Shown here: one piece after another, positions 9,424-18,129 of the stretch | Position numbering within the stretch: the first letter of the stretch is position 1 | Layout: the number at the start of each line of letters is the position of its first letter | From: Methylovirgula sp963708155 | GTDB lineage: Bacteria; Pseudomonadota; Alphaproteobacteria; Rhizobiales; Beijerinckiaceae | Length of the DNA: 64,000 nt | Direction of reading: 5' to 3' | NCBI GenBank assembly: GCA_963708155.1 | Contig: OY970183.1 | Location: forward strand, 310,001 to 374,000 | Made by a program: the position numbers and the translations under genes | Notes under the pieces: model-generated | What the model was told of the DNA's origin: nothing | What the model saw: the letters and a program-made list of their open reading frames with translations, nothing else | Databases searched by the model: none

Positions 9424-11142
9424 TCAGAGTTTGAAGAACCAATTGGCGACGAGCAGCGTCACCACGCCGGCGACCAGTGTAACATAAGGAAGAATCCCCG
9501 CCTTCTTCTGCGTCAGCGCGGCGTTGCCGCCGACCTGCAAATCCTCGAGCATTTCATGCGGGAACTTGCCGCCATCCTGGACGTAGTGCCGATAGGCGAA
9601 GACGGGGATGATGAGCGCCGCCGCGATGAGGCCCGCCCACAGCGCCGCCGGGTTCCAGACCTTGGCGCCCGCACCCATGAAGATGACATTGACGAAGGAC
9701 AGCGCGGCGCCAATGCCAATGATCCAGGCCGGCGCCCTATAGGGCCGCGGCACGTGGCCGGAATCGATCCGGTGCAGCCAGCCGGAGTTCAGATTGAGGA
9801 AGTTGAAGATGATGTAGCCGCAGTTCGACACCGCAAGCACGAAGAAGAAGCTCGTGGCGTCGGCGCAGGCAATTGACAGCAGGACAAGGTTGAACGTCAG
9901 ATCGGTCCACATCGCCCGGGTCGGGGCGCCATGTGAATTGACGTGGTTCAGATAGCGCGGCAGCCAACCGTCGACCGAGCCCTGATAGAGCGTGCGCGAC
10001 GAGCCGGCCATAGCCGTCATGATCGACAGAATCAGGGCGAGGATCATCAGCATCATCAGCAGGCTCTCGATGATCTTGCCGCCGCCGACCATATGCGCCA
10101 TGGCCTGCGCTACGCCGGAGCCGTCGACCACGGAGGGATCAAGCATGCCGGTCAGGCCCAGGGCACCCTGGAAGGTGAACGGCACCAGCACGAAGAGCGC
10201 GATGCAAAGAAGGCCGGAATAGAAGATCGCCTTGAACGTATCCTTTGCCGGATCGCGGAATTCGCTCGTATAGCAAATCGCCGTTTCGAAGGCATAGGTC
10301 GACCAGGCGGCGATAAACATGCTGCCGAGCACCAGCGTCCAGCCGGTGATGTTCCAGCTTCCGAGCTGCGGCGCGGAGGCCGCGGCGAGCGGCACGAGCG
10401 GCGAGAAATTGCTCCAATGCACCGCCCCGTTGAAGAGCGGCACGACGCCCACGATCGCCATCGGAATAATGACCGCCAGGCCAATCCACTTCTGCACATT
10501 CGCCGTGCCGAGAATGCCGCGATGCTGAATCGCGAAGACGATCAGCATCAGCACAACGCCGACGAAGAAGGCGGCGTTGAAGGAGAAGCTGACAGGACCG
10601 ACCGTGTGGGAGAAAGCAGTCCAATTACGGATTTCCGGCGTCAATGCCGCGACGGCCGCCGCGGTCTTATCGGCCGCGCTGCCGTGCAGCATCGCTCCAT
10701 GCGCCGCTATCCAATGTACGACTTCCGGGCTCTGCGCCGTAGGAACCGGCGCTAGCGCGTTCAGGACATAAGCCGCCGCAATGGAGCAGCCGAGCGAGAG
10801 GACGGGGCTCCAGGCGATCCAGTTACACCACACGGACAGCGGCGCGACAAACTTGACGTAGCGCACCCACGCTGCCGCGCCGTAAATCGAGGCGCCCCCC
10901 GATTTGTTGGGAAAGAGCCCGGCGATTTCCGCGTAAGTGAAGGATTGAACGAAGCCCAGCGCGATCGATGCGGCCCAGATGAGAAAGGCGAGATTGCCCG
11001 CCGTGCCGGCGATACCGCCGATGGAAAACAGCACGAGCGCCGGCACGCCGCTCGCCACCCAGAACGCGCCGACCCAGGAAATCGATCTATGCAGTTTGCC
11101 CTTTTCGGGAATAGCGTCCAATTCGTTTGCAAGGCTTGTCAT
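9424..11142 (-). CDS. APC-superfamily amino acid/amine permease
   Basis: About 572 residues with a dozen hydrophobic segments and APC-type features (SFTYAEIAGLFPNKSGGASIYGAAAWVRY in helices 2-3, GSSRTLYQGSVDGWLPRYLNHV near helix 8). It imports a small amino compound across the inner membrane. The start is the ATG at 11142, preceded by GGGAG at six bases. The neighbouring demethylase subunits and GcvT-like protein make a methylated amine or N-methyl amino acid the likely substrate; this is inference from context. It is transcribed first in the minus-strand operon, from the intergenic region that also drives the DmmA-like gene in the other direction. Confidence 0.85.
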   Translation of the reverse strand: MTSLANELDAIPEKGKLHRSISWVGAFWVASGVPALVLFSIGGIAGTAGNLAFLIWAASIALGFVQSFTYAEIAGLFPNKSGGASIYGAAAWVRYVKFVAPLSVWCNWIAWSPVLSLGCSIAAAYVLNALAPVPTAQSPEVVHWIAAHGAMLHGSAADKTAAAVAALTPEIRNWTAFSHTVGPVSFSFNAAFFVGVVLMLIVFAIQHRGILGTANVQKWIGLAVIIPMAIVGVVPLFNGAVHWSNFSPLVPLAAASAPQLGSWNITGWTLVLGSMFIAAWSTYAFETAICYTSEFRDPAKDTFKAIFYSGLLCIALFVLVPFTFQGALGLTGMLDPSVVDGSGVAQAMAHMVGGGKIIESLLMMLMILALILSIMTAMAGSSRTLYQGSVDGWLPRYLNHVNSHGAPTRAMWTDLTFNLVLLSIACADATSFFFVLAVSNCGYIIFNFLNLNSGWLHRIDSGHVPRPYRAPAWIIGIGAALSFVNVIFMGAGAKVWNPAALWAGLIAAALIIPVFAYRHYVQDGGKFPHEMLEDLQVGGNAALTQKKAGILPYVTLVAGVVTLLVANWFFKL

Positions 11143-11268
11143 CGCGCGCTCCCTCGGCCGCAGACACGGCACCGGCACGCCCGGCTCAAGGCGCTTCGTC
11201 CAGAGTCCGCTTTGCGGCATTCATTGTTTTTGCGAGGGACATTAATTTTCTCAGGAGGAAAACTGTCA

Positions 11269-11288
11269 ATGATGCCAGTTGGCATCAT
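11269..11288. promoter_or_regulatory. Perfect 20-bp palindrome in the divergent amine-locus promoter
   Basis: ATGATGCCA (11269-11277) and TGGCATCAT (11280-11288) form 9-bp perfect arms with a 2-bp spacer. It lies in the 244-bp gap between the minus-strand permease and the plus-strand DmmA-like gene. The length matches operators of dimeric regulators, including LuxR-type proteins. It is probably the shared control site of both operons. Confidence 0.6.
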
Positions 11289-11386
11289 GGACTTGCGGCA
11301 CCGGCCAGACTTAACTTCCAGAAGCAAACGAAAATGCTTGCTCACGCAATGGGTTGTGCTGCGAAGATGCAGCGGAGAGCGTCGCA

Positions 11387-11971
11387 ATGCCGAGTCCGAC
11401 TATCCCAAGCCGACCGACATATAAGCCTTTCGAACTCGTACCGGTCGCGCGCAGCCATTTGATCATCGCCGAACATTTGGAGGCCCTGCCAAACCTCTCG
11501 CCTCCAGCGTGGCCGGACGCGCCGATTGAATTCTGGGCCATCGTCCCGGATAGCCGTTCGCTTGGCCTGCAACGGGTAAATCACGGCATTCCGACCTATC
11601 ATTTCCGCGCCGCGCCGCATCTTCTCGACCATCTCGCCTATCGGCTGGAGCGCGAATATGTCGGGCTGCACCTTTACGTGATCGGCCGGGAGTCCTTCAT
11701 CTGGGATGTGGCCGGGCTGGCGCGTAGTAAAGGCATGGATCGCGACGAATATCATCTGACGCAGCAAGGGTCGGAGCGGCGCCGCGTCTATTGCGTCCAT
11801 TGCCGCACCTTCACCGAGAATGTGAGCACCAATATCGTGGCCTGTAGCGGTTGCGGAGCGCAATTGCAGGTCCGCGATCACTTCTCGAAACGTCTCGCAG
11901 CTTTCATGGGCGTGCAAGTCGATGCCGAGATTCCCGGCGCGCTTCCCCCGATCGAAGAGGCCTATCCATGA
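11387..11971 (+). CDS. DmmA-like subunit of dimethylamine monooxygenase (haem-dependent oxidative N-demethylase)
   Basis: About 194 residues. The C-terminal third carries two CxxC pairs (Cys136/Cys139 in VYCVHC and Cys153/Cys156 in ACSGC), which look like a metal- or Fe-S-binding ribbon. The rest is an alpha/beta region (IEFWAIVPDSRSLGLQRV, HLYVIGRESFIWDV). This architecture matches the family named dimethylamine monooxygenase subunit DmmA. The start at 11387 has GGAGA eight bases upstream. The stop overlaps the reductase start (ATGA), and the haem subunit follows, so the three are likely one complex acting on dimethylamine in the cytoplasm. The exact role of this subunit is not clear from sequence. 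Confidence 0.85.
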   Translation: MPSPTIPSRPTYKPFELVPVARSHLIIAEHLEALPNLSPPAWPDAPIEFWAIVPDSRSLGLQRVNHGIPTYHFRAAPHLLDHLAYRLEREYVGLHLYVIGRESFIWDVAGLARSKGMDRDEYHLTQQGSERRRVYCVHCRTFTENVSTNIVACSGCGAQLQVRDHFSKRLAAFMGVQVDAEIPGALPPIEEAYP

Positions 11972-12922
11972 GCGGTACAGCCACGCTGACATTGCGCGTG
12001 CGCGAAGCAGAAATGATCGCGCCGCTCCTGAAGCGCTTCGTTCTCGAGTTCCGCCGACCATGCGCCACTGCCATCAATCGGCGCGGGAGCGCATCTGCGC
12101 CTGCGGCTGCAAGAGGGCCAGAAGAAATTCCGCAACGCCTATTCCATCGCCGCGGCCGCGCCGGACAACAGCGCCTATGAAATCATCGTACGCCGCGTCG
12201 CCCATTCGCGCGGCGGCTCGGCCTTTCTTCACGATCACGTTGACGCCGGAGCAATTGTCGAGGCCGATTTCCCCGGCAACCTGTTTCCGATTTCGCACGT
12301 CGCCCGCAAACATCTCATGATCAGCGGCGGTATCGGCATCACGCCCTTTCTGGGCTACCTCGCCTATTTGAAAACGACGCCCGCGCCCTTCGAACTGCAC
12401 CATTTCTGCCGGGTCGAAGAAATCGAGACGTTCGAACGGGCGCTGCGCGGATACGATGCCGCGAAAATTCATCTTCACCCCGAGCTGACACAATTCGATC
12501 TCATCGACACACTGCGCAAGCAGCCCCTGGGTACGCATCTTTACGTCTGCGGTCCGGAAGGGCTGATGAATATGGTGCTTGCCGCCGCGCGCTCGCACGG
12601 CTGGCCGGGGTCAAAGCTCCATTCCGAGTCGTTCGGCGGCGCACATGCGGGCGGCGCGCCCTTTGTCGCGATCCTCAAGCGCAGCGGCCTCGAAATCCAC
12701 GTGCCCGAAGACCAGACCTTGCTCGAAGCGATCGAGGCTGCGGGTCTCGAGCCGCCGTGCCTCTGCCGCGGCGGCGCTTGCGGCCAATGCCAGACCGACG
12801 TTGTCGAAGGCGAGCCCGAACATCGCGATCATTATCTCAACGCCGCCGAACACGCGGAAAACCGCTCCATGATCATCTGCGTCTCACGCGCAAAGGGAGA
12901 TCGCATCGTCCTCGATCTCTGA
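11968..12922 (+). CDS. PDR/VanB-type ferredoxin reductase subunit (DmmB-like), one frameshift
   Basis: After repair, about 317 residues. It holds a flavin-binding barrel with a KKFRNAYSI block, a nucleotide-binding domain (HLMISGGIGITPFLGYL, LYVCGPEGLM), and a C-terminal plant-type 2Fe-2S domain with cysteines in LCRGGACGQC and the last in IICVSRAKGD. It would move electrons from NAD(P)H through flavin and the cluster to the haem subunit. The first 27 residues read in one frame and the rest in another. Dropping one T at 12049-12050 (GAGTTCC) restores continuity through a sensible sequence (ADHAPLPSIGAGAHLRLRL). The ATG overlaps the stop of the DmmA-like gene. Confidence 0.85.
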
Positions 12923-12964
12923 CCGGGCCTCATTGCCCGCACCCAACCGATGCACGAGGAATCC

Positions 12965-14020
12965 ATGACGATAGTCTTCAAACCGACCGAAACGTTCCAT
13001 GACGATTTCACCTATCGCAACAGCGACGCGGCCATTCTGCGCTTCCCGTTTCCCTTCGCTGAAGACGCCTACATGTATTCGGTCAACATAGAGCCGCATG
13101 TCCCCGCGGGCCCCTCGCCGGCCTACCTGCACGCCTTCGACGTTGACGAACATTATGTCGCCGAATGCCGCGAGCGGGCGCGCGTGCTGGCGCTCGATCC
13201 TGGCCGCTGCAAAGTGCTGCCACACATGATGACAGCGCAATGGGACACGCTCGAACTCCTCATGGAAAGCTTCGCGCGAGACTACCCCGAGCATTTCTCG
13301 CTCTCCAAGAACGGCTCCGCCTGGACATGGAAAAACCGGCTGCTCGGCATTGAGGACAAATTCACCTTCGGCGATGCCGCGACCCTGCCCTATCCGCCGT
13401 TCGAATATATCACCCGCCAGGCGCAGGGTGATTTCACGCTCCAAGACCAGCGCAATGACAACCTCTTCGTCGATGGCGGTATGGTGACGACACAAGCCGA
13501 TTGGTCGCTCGAATTCGATGTCGGCATGAGCTTCCATGAATGGCATGGGCCGGTGCCGCTCGCCCATCAGATCGGCGTCTTTGACCGCGCGCTCAAGTTC
13601 CTTCTGCGCCTGCAGCAGGCGCAGCCGGTCCGCCGGCTCAACTGGACGATGACGATCAATCCGCGGCTCGACACGAGCCCCGAGAACTATCCCGTCTGGG
13701 GGCCGGATCGCACCACTGTCACGCCCGAGAACGTCGCGCGGAAAGTGCATTTGCGCGTCGAATTGCAGACGCTGTTCCGCCTGCCCCGCTCCAATGCGAT
13801 CCTCTTCGGGATTCGCTGCTATCTCGCGAGCGTGGAAGAACTTTCGCGGGTCGAGAAATGGCGCAAGCGCCTACATCGCGTGCTGCGCGACCTTCCGCCG
13901 GAACTCGAGACTTACAAGGGCCTCACCCGCTTCCGGCAATTGGTCGTCGATCACCTCGCGCCCTTTGACGATGGCGCCGCACTCGCGAAAGGCTGCCAGC
14001 CGGATCAGACCTCCCTATAA
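12965..14020 (+). CDS. DUF3445 haem-dependent oxidative N-demethylase subunit
   Basis: About 351 residues across a full-length DUF3445 domain. Members of this family form the haem-binding, PAS-fold catalytic subunit of haem-dependent oxidative N-demethylase, which turns dimethylamine into methylamine and formaldehyde. Conserved-looking blocks include FPEDAYMYSVN-like FAEDAYMYSVN, LLGIEDKFTFGD, VDGGMVTTQADWSLEFDVGMSF and the arginine-rich segment FRLPRSNAILFGIRCYL. I use the ATG at 12965, since GAGGA lies four bases before it; an in-frame ATG at 12950 lacks a site. It is third in the plus-strand operon, 42 bases after the reductase. The end overlaps a convergent small gene by 16 bases. Confidence 0.88.
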   Translation: MTIVFKPTETFHDDFTYRNSDAAILRFPFPFAEDAYMYSVNIEPHVPAGPSPAYLHAFDVDEHYVAECRERARVLALDPGRCKVLPHMMTAQWDTLELLMESFARDYPEHFSLSKNGSAWTWKNRLLGIEDKFTFGDAATLPYPPFEYITRQAQGDFTLQDQRNDNLFVDGGMVTTQADWSLEFDVGMSFHEWHGPVPLAHQIGVFDRALKFLLRLQQAQPVRRLNWTMTINPRLDTSPENYPVWGPDRTTVTPENVARKVHLRVELQTLFRLPRSNAILFGIRCYLASVEELSRVEKWRKRLHRVLRDLPPELETYKGLTRFRQLVVDHLAPFDDGAALAKGCQPDQTSL

Positions 14021-14241
14021 GTCTGCGCCTCGGCCGGCTTGCCGTTTGTCGGCCATTTTACCCCGCGCCAATATCGCCAGTGACTCGGATGGACGGGAAC
14101 GGGTTCGCGCGTCAGCGTATTCGACCACCCGCTCTGGCAGCGGCGGCAAGGAAAGGCCAAGGCATAGACTTCTCCAGCCTCGATCACGCTGATCTCAAGG
14201 TCGTGATCGAAAGGCGCTTTATCGATCGATTGCCAATCCAT
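14005..14241 (-). CDS. Small conserved hypothetical protein
   Basis: 78 residues beginning MDWQSIDKAPFDHDLEISVI, with CRRC and HPSHWRYW motifs. I recognise the general pattern (a short protein of the xWxPIxxAPxDxxLELxVI kind, common in Rhizobiales and sometimes grouped near DUF551) but no function. It overlaps the 3' end of the haem-subunit gene on the opposite strand by 16 bases, which is unusual but plausible for convergent genes. Confidence 0.6.
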   Translation of the reverse strand: MDWQSIDKAPFDHDLEISVIEAGEVYALAFPCRRCQSGWSNTLTREPVPVHPSHWRYWRGVKWPTNGKPAEAQTYREV

Positions 14242-14464
14242 TGGATCGAAAAGTCCCCGGCGCGGCGGACGCTGGCCAGAAGGCGACCTGCGTCAGCGCA
14301 TTGTTCTTATGATCGGTCGAAAAATCTTTGTGCGCCGACCTTGGGCGCCACTTAATTTACGCAAGTCTGGCGGGATCGCCGCGACCAAGCGTTGATCGAA
14401 GTCAATTTTCGAGGATTTTCCAACATCAAACCGGCAGTGGCCTGGAATGTTCGGGGACAAAAAT

Positions 14465-14662
14465 CTAGCCGCGCGGGCGCTCAGACCCTTCAGCCGCGCG
14501 ATGTTGCGGGTCGGAGAGACCCGCCAGTTTGGCTTTTTCTTCCGCGAGAAGTTTTTCCACGGTTTGTCGGGTTTCAGCGTCGAGCGGCGTCCGCAATAGA
14601 CGGCTGAAATGCTCAATATTGAGTTCAGCGATCTCCCGCGGCGTTGTGAACTCGTCTCCCAT
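14465..14662 (-). CDS. Small hypothetical protein
   Basis: 65 residues starting MGDEFTTPREIAELNIEHF, helical and charged, with the pattern HFSRLLRTPLDAETRQTVEKLLAEEKAKL. Short proteins with this sequence style recur in Rhizobiales genomes. Function unknown. A longer open frame covers the same DNA on the same strand in another phase but has no recognisable composition, so I prefer this one. The flanking 14242-14464 and 14663-14845 hold nothing else I can support. Confidence 0.6.
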   Translation of the reverse strand: MGDEFTTPREIAELNIEHFSRLLRTPLDAETRQTVEKLLAEEKAKLAGLSDPQHRAAEGSERPRG

Positions 14663-14845
14663 ATCCAGCCCTTCGCTCGTTGAGGCTCGGTTATGGTCGT
14701 CTGCCGCCGGAATTGATCGCAGTAAAATTCCGGTTCGACTACCGAGGGCGGCATCCTAGCCGAGAAATAATTATAAGTCACGAAAGATGCCCGTGGAGGG
14801 CACGTCCTAATTAACCCTGCATCGCGTCCCGAGGGAGCTTGAGGA

Positions 14846-16357
14846 TCACTTCTTGACGACCTCAAATCCCCGCGCCGGATTCAAGAGCGCCCAGAGCACC
14901 CCAAGGCCCTCCATCGCCGCAAAGACCGGCAGGAGCAGAAGTACCTTTACCGTCAGGAAAATGCGCCGCGACCAGCTCGTGATGCCATGTTCATCCATGT
15001 TCGCGGCGAGGCCGGTAATGTAGAGCGTCGCGAAGGTGGCGAAGGAATAGCTCGCGAGAACCCGCACCACTGGGCTGATCGTGACGTGATGCGCGAGATT
15101 GCCGAGCGTGTAGAACATGGCAAAGGGCGCAAGCCCCCAGAGTAGCGTGTTGAGTGCCAATGCCAGGCGCCAACGGATCGCGACCGGCGCATGGAGGGCG
15201 ACCTGCACCAGCCCCTGGAACCAGCGGCGGCGTTGGCGCAGAAAGTCCGAAAAGGACATGCAGGACTGCTCTTCCAGATAGCCCTCGACCCAGGCACAGC
15301 GGATACCGAGCTGCATGGCCTTCATCGCCCAAAAGGCATCCTCGGTGATGTCGCCGCGCGGGCCGAAATCGAACCCGCCGGTTGCCTTCTCGACATCGTT
15401 GCGCACGACGATATAGGAGCCATGCAGTCCGAACAGGGTGATCCCGAGGCGGTTCTGAAAATGAAAGCGGGCGAAATCATCCCCCGTACGGCCGATATCG
15501 GCCAAAGTGAGAAAAGGATGCCGCTCCCATTCGCGATGATAAAGCAGGCTCCCCTGCCCGATCTTGAGCTGGCCGGTCGCTTCCGCCGCGCTGATGAATT
15601 TGCAGATGCCCTTAATACCTGAAGATGTCGGCTGAGTCTCCTCGTCGAGGTGCACGATCCAGGTCTGGTCGGAAATCGGCGAGTTTTGCAGCGCATAATG
15701 CAGTGCGCGCGCCTTGAAGCGAGAGCCGTGCGGTGTGCGATAATCGTCCGGGACAGTGATAACGCGCACATCGGGATCGCGCTGTGGCAGGAGCGTAACG
15801 TTGGGGCATGTGTCGATGACGACCTCGATAACATAAGGCGCGAGGGGCGTGCGCTTCATCTCCGCCTGGCAGCGGCGGATCGTCCGCAGGACGATCTCGA
15901 TGTTTTTTCCGGAGGTGATGATGCGCCAGCAGATCTGTTGCCTGATCGGCTGCGCATCATCTAGCGACGTCGGATGGCGATAGGCGAAGGCGCCCAGCAG
16001 CCCCACCGTGCCGGGAATCATGCCGCTCAGCCAGATCAGGCTCGCCCAAGCCCAGGCCTTCTCCGCCGAGGTCGCCGGCAGCGTGCTGACTGGATAGAGG
16101 AGGTACCAAACCGAGGAACAGAAAACGATGAGGACAAGACTTGTCAGGAGTCTTAGCCGATGCCCCGTGACGACGCCCCAGGCCCAATCTCTCACAGGCT
16201 CTTTCGGAATTGAGACCGGTTCATCGAACTCGACAGACTTCAAAAGCGGGCGCAAAGAACATTCCCCAAAAAGTCGCCTCAGCGGGCCGAGGCCGCGCAA
16301 AGCACTGAAATCAATATGCTTGGTAACAAAACCCGCGCGTTTAGGAAACGGCGGCAT
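14846..16357 (-). CDS. Family 2 glycosyltransferase, egghead/beta-1,4-mannosyltransferase-like
   Basis: 503 residues. There are two N-terminal membrane segments (about residues 68-90 and 100-125) and a cytoplasmic GT2 domain with the acidic pair in IVHLDEETQ, the GDITEDAFW motif and the processive-type QRRRWFQG. Four or so C-terminal membrane segments follow. HLDEET and this topology resemble the egghead (EGH/BRE-3) branch of GT2 enzymes, which add mannose or related sugars to lipid-linked acceptors. In a bacterium the product could be a glycolipid or exopolysaccharide; no partner genes lie next to it, so the substrate is open. Confidence 0.8.
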   Translation of the reverse strand: MPPFPKRAGFVTKHIDFSALRGLGPLRRLFGECSLRPLLKSVEFDEPVSIPKEPVRDWAWGVVTGHRLRLLTSLVLIVFCSSVWYLLYPVSTLPATSAEKAWAWASLIWLSGMIPGTVGLLGAFAYRHPTSLDDAQPIRQQICWRIITSGKNIEIVLRTIRRCQAEMKRTPLAPYVIEVVIDTCPNVTLLPQRDPDVRVITVPDDYRTPHGSRFKARALHYALQNSPISDQTWIVHLDEETQPTSSGIKGICKFISAAEATGQLKIGQGSLLYHREWERHPFLTLADIGRTGDDFARFHFQNRLGITLFGLHGSYIVVRNDVEKATGGFDFGPRGDITEDAFWAMKAMQLGIRCAWVEGYLEEQSCMSFSDFLRQRRRWFQGLVQVALHAPVAIRWRLALALNTLLWGLAPFAMFYTLGNLAHHVTISPVVRVLASYSFATFATLYITGLAANMDEHGITSWSRRIFLTVKVLLLLPVFAAMEGLGVLWALLNPARGFEVVKK

Positions 16358-16407
16358 GCGGACGCGGAGACGGAGAGTTTAACGGGAAAAGCCAGACAAG
16401 GCGCCGG

Positions 16408-16806
16408 TCAGCAACGATGGAAATGAGCGAATATATCCGGCGCATGCATCCAGATGAACTGCGGCGTCAGACCACCGCGCCGGGTGATCCAGGCGCGGAT
16501 GTCCGGCGGGTAGGCATTCCAGAGGATCGCCGTCGCGCTCGGCAGATGCGCCTGATGAAGGCCGAAGGAGGCGCGCGGCGTGACGCAAATCCGCTCGCGC
16601 GGGATATGGCCGAGGAGCACCGTACAGGCCGATTGGCACGGACCGACAATCCGCACGTTGACGCCCTGCGCCGCCAGCGCCGCCCAGCGGGCGTCATAAG
16701 CCGCGACGCTGCCGCCGTGGTTGTCGAAGACGTCGATCGTTTCCGCCGAAGCCGCGGTGGCAGGCAAACAAAGAATTGCCAGCCCCAATAATCGTGGAAT
16801 CCGCAT
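16408..16806 (-). CDS. Secreted hypothetical protein with ClpP/crotonase-like motif
   Basis: 132 residues with a clear signal peptide (LLGLAILCLPATAASA, cleavage before ETIDV). The mature part reads VNVRIVGPCQSACTVLLGHIPRERICVTP, a pattern seen in periplasmic ClpP-like folds in which a serine follows a small-residue turn (GPCQSACT). No other catalytic residue is certain. The start is supported by GGAGAG seven bases upstream. Gap 16807-16946 downstream of the LprI-like gene holds no gene. Confidence 0.7.
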   Translation of the reverse strand: MRIPRLLGLAILCLPATAASAETIDVFDNHGGSVAAYDARWAALAAQGVNVRIVGPCQSACTVLLGHIPRERICVTPRASFGLHQAHLPSATAILWNAYPPDIRAWITRRGGLTPQFIWMHAPDIFAHFHRC

Positions 16807-16946
16807 GGCCGCTCTCCATCGATGAGGAGCAGGTTACGCAGTAGGTCGCCGCCACGACCAGACTAGACCGATTTGACCCGATCGGTACAGGCGGCCTTGA
16901 ACGCTCGAGGGCCTACTGCCGCGTCAAAGCCAGCGCCCCGCCCCGT

Positions 16947-17315
16947 CTAGAATGGACCTCGCTTGGCGAGAGCGTCAAATTGCTTCGAGAGATCCCCTAT
17001 GCGCGCCTTGTATGAGCTCGTCAGACATTGGGCATCGCTTCCGCAGCCGTTTCGGCTGGCAATCCAATGCTGCTGCGCATCCATAATGTCGCCGCGTTGC
17101 CCCATCGCAACGAGCGAGGTGAGAAGACCGTAAAGCGTTGCGAGGCGCGCTTCGTCCTGACCGAGCGCGTAATTCCCGCAGATTGTCTTTTCGGCTGGCG
17201 TTGCGGCTTTCGCGCATTGGATCGGAGCGTAAGCCGCCGTCTGGCCCAAACATGATGCGGATGCGAAAACAGACGCAAGAAGAACGATCGGCACGATAAA
17301 TCGTCGACGTATCAT
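16947..17315 (-). CDS. LprI-like (DUF1311) secreted protein
   Basis: About 122 residues. It has a signal peptide (IVPIVLLASVFASASC, possible lipobox-like SASC end) and then the DUF1311 pattern with paired cysteines: QCAKAATPAEKTICGNYALGQDEARLATLYG, and later QQHWIASRNGCGSDAQCLTSSYKARIGDL. Proteins of this family are exported and sometimes inhibit lysozyme; the actual role here is unknown. The start is the ATG at 17315, six bases after GGAG; a much longer in-frame extension upstream has no coding character. Confidence 0.8.
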   Translation of the reverse strand: MIRRRFIVPIVLLASVFASASCLGQTAAYAPIQCAKAATPAEKTICGNYALGQDEARLATLYGLLTSLVAMGQRGDIMDAQQHWIASRNGCGSDAQCLTSSYKARIGDLSKQFDALAKRGPF

Positions 17316-17508
17316 GAAAAACTCCGCGGTTCGCAATCGTCCGGCGATAAGTACCGACGGCTTTTCCATATGATTTCGCTGAAAGCGCTCATCGCCATGT
17401 CGCCAGATTTCTTTTAGCAAGCTATTGTGGCACGGAAAGCAATAGACCCAGATCATTTGTTCGCAGGTTGGCCGCTTCGTCTCTCCAGATGATCCAAAGT
17501 GATCTGCC

Positions 17509-17943
17509 ATGAAAATTGCCCTGGCGCGAGCAATGGCTATGAGCGGCGTGCTCCTCGTCGCGCTGTCCCCGTTCTCGCAGGCAGCCGACAGGCCGCCGCC
17601 GGTCGTCGTGACAACCCTGCTCACAACTGTTGCGACGGCCAGCGGTCAACCCATCATTCTGCCGCGCGGGCGCGCCCGCCTCATAGTCTCGACATATGTT
17701 ATCGCGCCGGGCGCCAGATTGCCGGCTCACCGCCACCTCTACCCAAGATACGCCTATGTTCTGGATGGCCAGCTTCGCGTCACCGAGGTCAAGACGCATC
17801 GTAAATTCGATTATAAGAAGGGTGATTTCATCGCGGAGATGATCGGCACGGAGCACTTCGGCGAGAATACTGGCAACACACCTCTTCGCCTTCTCGTGAT
17901 CGATTTCGTTCCGAAGAATGTCGACAACAATAGGCACCGCTGA
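17509..17943 (+). CDS. Secreted cupin-domain protein
   Basis: 144 residues with a signal peptide (MSGVLLVALSPFSQAA). The single cupin barrel has the metal-site motif APGARLPAHRHLYPRYAYVLDGQLRV (two histidines plus the glutamate position replaced by tyrosine-rich sequence) and the second half motif GDFIAEMIGTEHFGENTGNTPLRLLVIDF. Likely periplasmic. Ligand unknown. It is divergent from the LprI-like gene with about 190 bases between, which must hold both promoters. Confidence 0.8.
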   Translation: MKIALARAMAMSGVLLVALSPFSQAADRPPPVVVTTLLTTVATASGQPIILPRGRARLIVSTYVIAPGARLPAHRHLYPRYAYVLDGQLRVTEVKTHRKFDYKKGDFIAEMIGTEHFGENTGNTPLRLLVIDFVPKNVDNNRHR

Positions 17944-18129
17944 ATCATCTGGGCGACATCGGCCTCGCGCATCCCCCGTGTGTAGATTGCAAGATGCCAT
18001 ACGCGGATCGATCACAAAATTCTTTTTAATTTTTTTCCTCCCCGTCTCCCTGCACACTCCGGCAATCAATGGTCAGCGTTGCGAAGCGGCGGCGCGGCCT
18101 CGTACAAGGCCGAGGCATCTTAGGAGACG

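Noticed and set aside
14293..14865. 190-residue open frame on the minus strand
   Set aside because: Arg/Ser-rich shadow composition without family pattern; the 65-residue protein in another frame has a coherent sequence.
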